Shown here in pieces: positions 63,483 to 64,000 of a stretch of DNA of 64,000 nucleotides. The notes under the pieces were generated by a model, which ran no database searches, was not told the DNA's origin, and saw only the letters and a program-made list of their open reading frames with translations. Source of the stretch: Neoconidiobolus thromboides FSU 785 (taxonomy: Eukaryota > Entomophthoromycota > Entomophthoromycetes > Entomophthorales > Neoconidiobolaceae); NCBI GenBank assembly GCA_025603075.1, contig MU626355.1, forward strand, positions 1-64,000, in the 5' to 3' direction. Position 1 is the stretch's first letter; every line of letters starts with the position of its first letter. Position numbers and translations under genes: made by a program.

Positions 63483-64000
63483 GTTATTTTATTAAAAATT
63501 ATTAAATTATTTAGATCAACTAAAAGAAATAAAAAAATTAGTCTTTTTTATTTTATTGATTATAGTTGTTTATAGTTTTATATACTATTTTTTTTGTTTA
63601 TTTATTTCAGTTGAATGTTCTATTATTTTTAATAAATTTTTATAATTTTCTTCAATGTAATTACTATAAATGGTAATTAATCAATGAAGTTCAAGTGAGT
63701 TTGTTTGATCTATAAAAATTAAATATTCATATTTCAACTTCCATATTGTTTAATGTTTATTATCACCAATAATTAGCCAATTAATCAAATTTTGCAAATA
63801 GAATAAATTTATTAACTTCTTGGCTTATTATGAAAAAGGTGATATATAATAAATTTAATCTATTATTTAATAAATTTATTAGTAAACTTATTACTATTAT
63901 CATTATTTTTAAATTTAAAATAGATAATAACTAGTTGATATCTCCTTTTTTATATAGTTTATAGAAATTTTAGATGATATTATAACACTAATAAATATTT
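63483..64000. other. promoter side of chitinase gene, nothing else recognised
   Basis: AT-rich. It holds a TATATAAAA box on the minus strand at 63576-63584 for the chitinase gene starting at 63482. No gene or repeat copy was recognised to the window end. Confidence 0.5.

Noticed and set aside
1-64000. CRISPR arrays, bacterial operons, phage or plasmid features
   Set aside because: The regularly spliced eukaryotic genes and the irregular repeat spacing rule these out.

Overview
The window reads as nuclear DNA of a very AT-rich, intron-bearing filamentous fungus that carries many GH18 chitinases and a large family of rhodopsin-like seven-helix receptors. Low GC, short introns (about 43-60 nt in most genes) with TACTAAC/CTAAC-like branch sites, an AP-3 coat, complex I and complex III assembly genes, and chitinase plus 7TM expansions fit an early-diverging, possibly entomophthoralean (Conidiobolus-like) fungus. 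That placement is inference; no rRNA or marker gene is present to prove it.

Left part (1-32.7 kb), mostly conserved cell-biology genes: a 15-exon Vps1-type dynamin; a Neo1/ATP9-type P4-ATPase whose last 120 residues lie beyond an apparent stop and are recovered through introns; a membrane SPRY protein with a C-terminal PPxY (Ssh4/Ear1-like); a decayed receptor gene; an Old Yellow Enzyme; 6-phosphogluconate dehydrogenase; an NTF2-like protein; a helical-bundle/pseudokinase/Sel1 protein; a Cbp4-like complex III assembly factor head-to-head with a cyclophilin; two GPI-type cysteine-rich surface proteins; the AP-3 beta subunit; and a G-patch protein resembling Sqs1.

Right part (34.6-64 kb), accessory and family-rich: four GH18 chitinases, and six receptor loci (four intact, one with a single frameshift in a T run, one decayed; a further decayed receptor lies at 12-13 kb). 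Among them sit a 14-exon HMT1/ABCB6-type ABC half transporter and a complex I NDUFA7-like subunit. Two receptor genes at 52.7 and 56.2 kb lie in a tandem duplication that includes their flanks. Two chitinases 23 kb apart in opposite orientation share a 243-nt identical tract, suggesting gene conversion.

Intergenic DNA holds at least 12 copies of a ~100-110 bp palindromic MITE-like repeat with TA-flanked ends, plus two other inverted-repeat elements. Conserved eukaryotic genes are mostly intron-rich, while the expanded families (chitinases, receptors, GPI proteins) are all intronless. Surface sensing (receptors) together with secreted chitinases suggests a lifestyle involving chitinous substrates or hosts, but this is inference.
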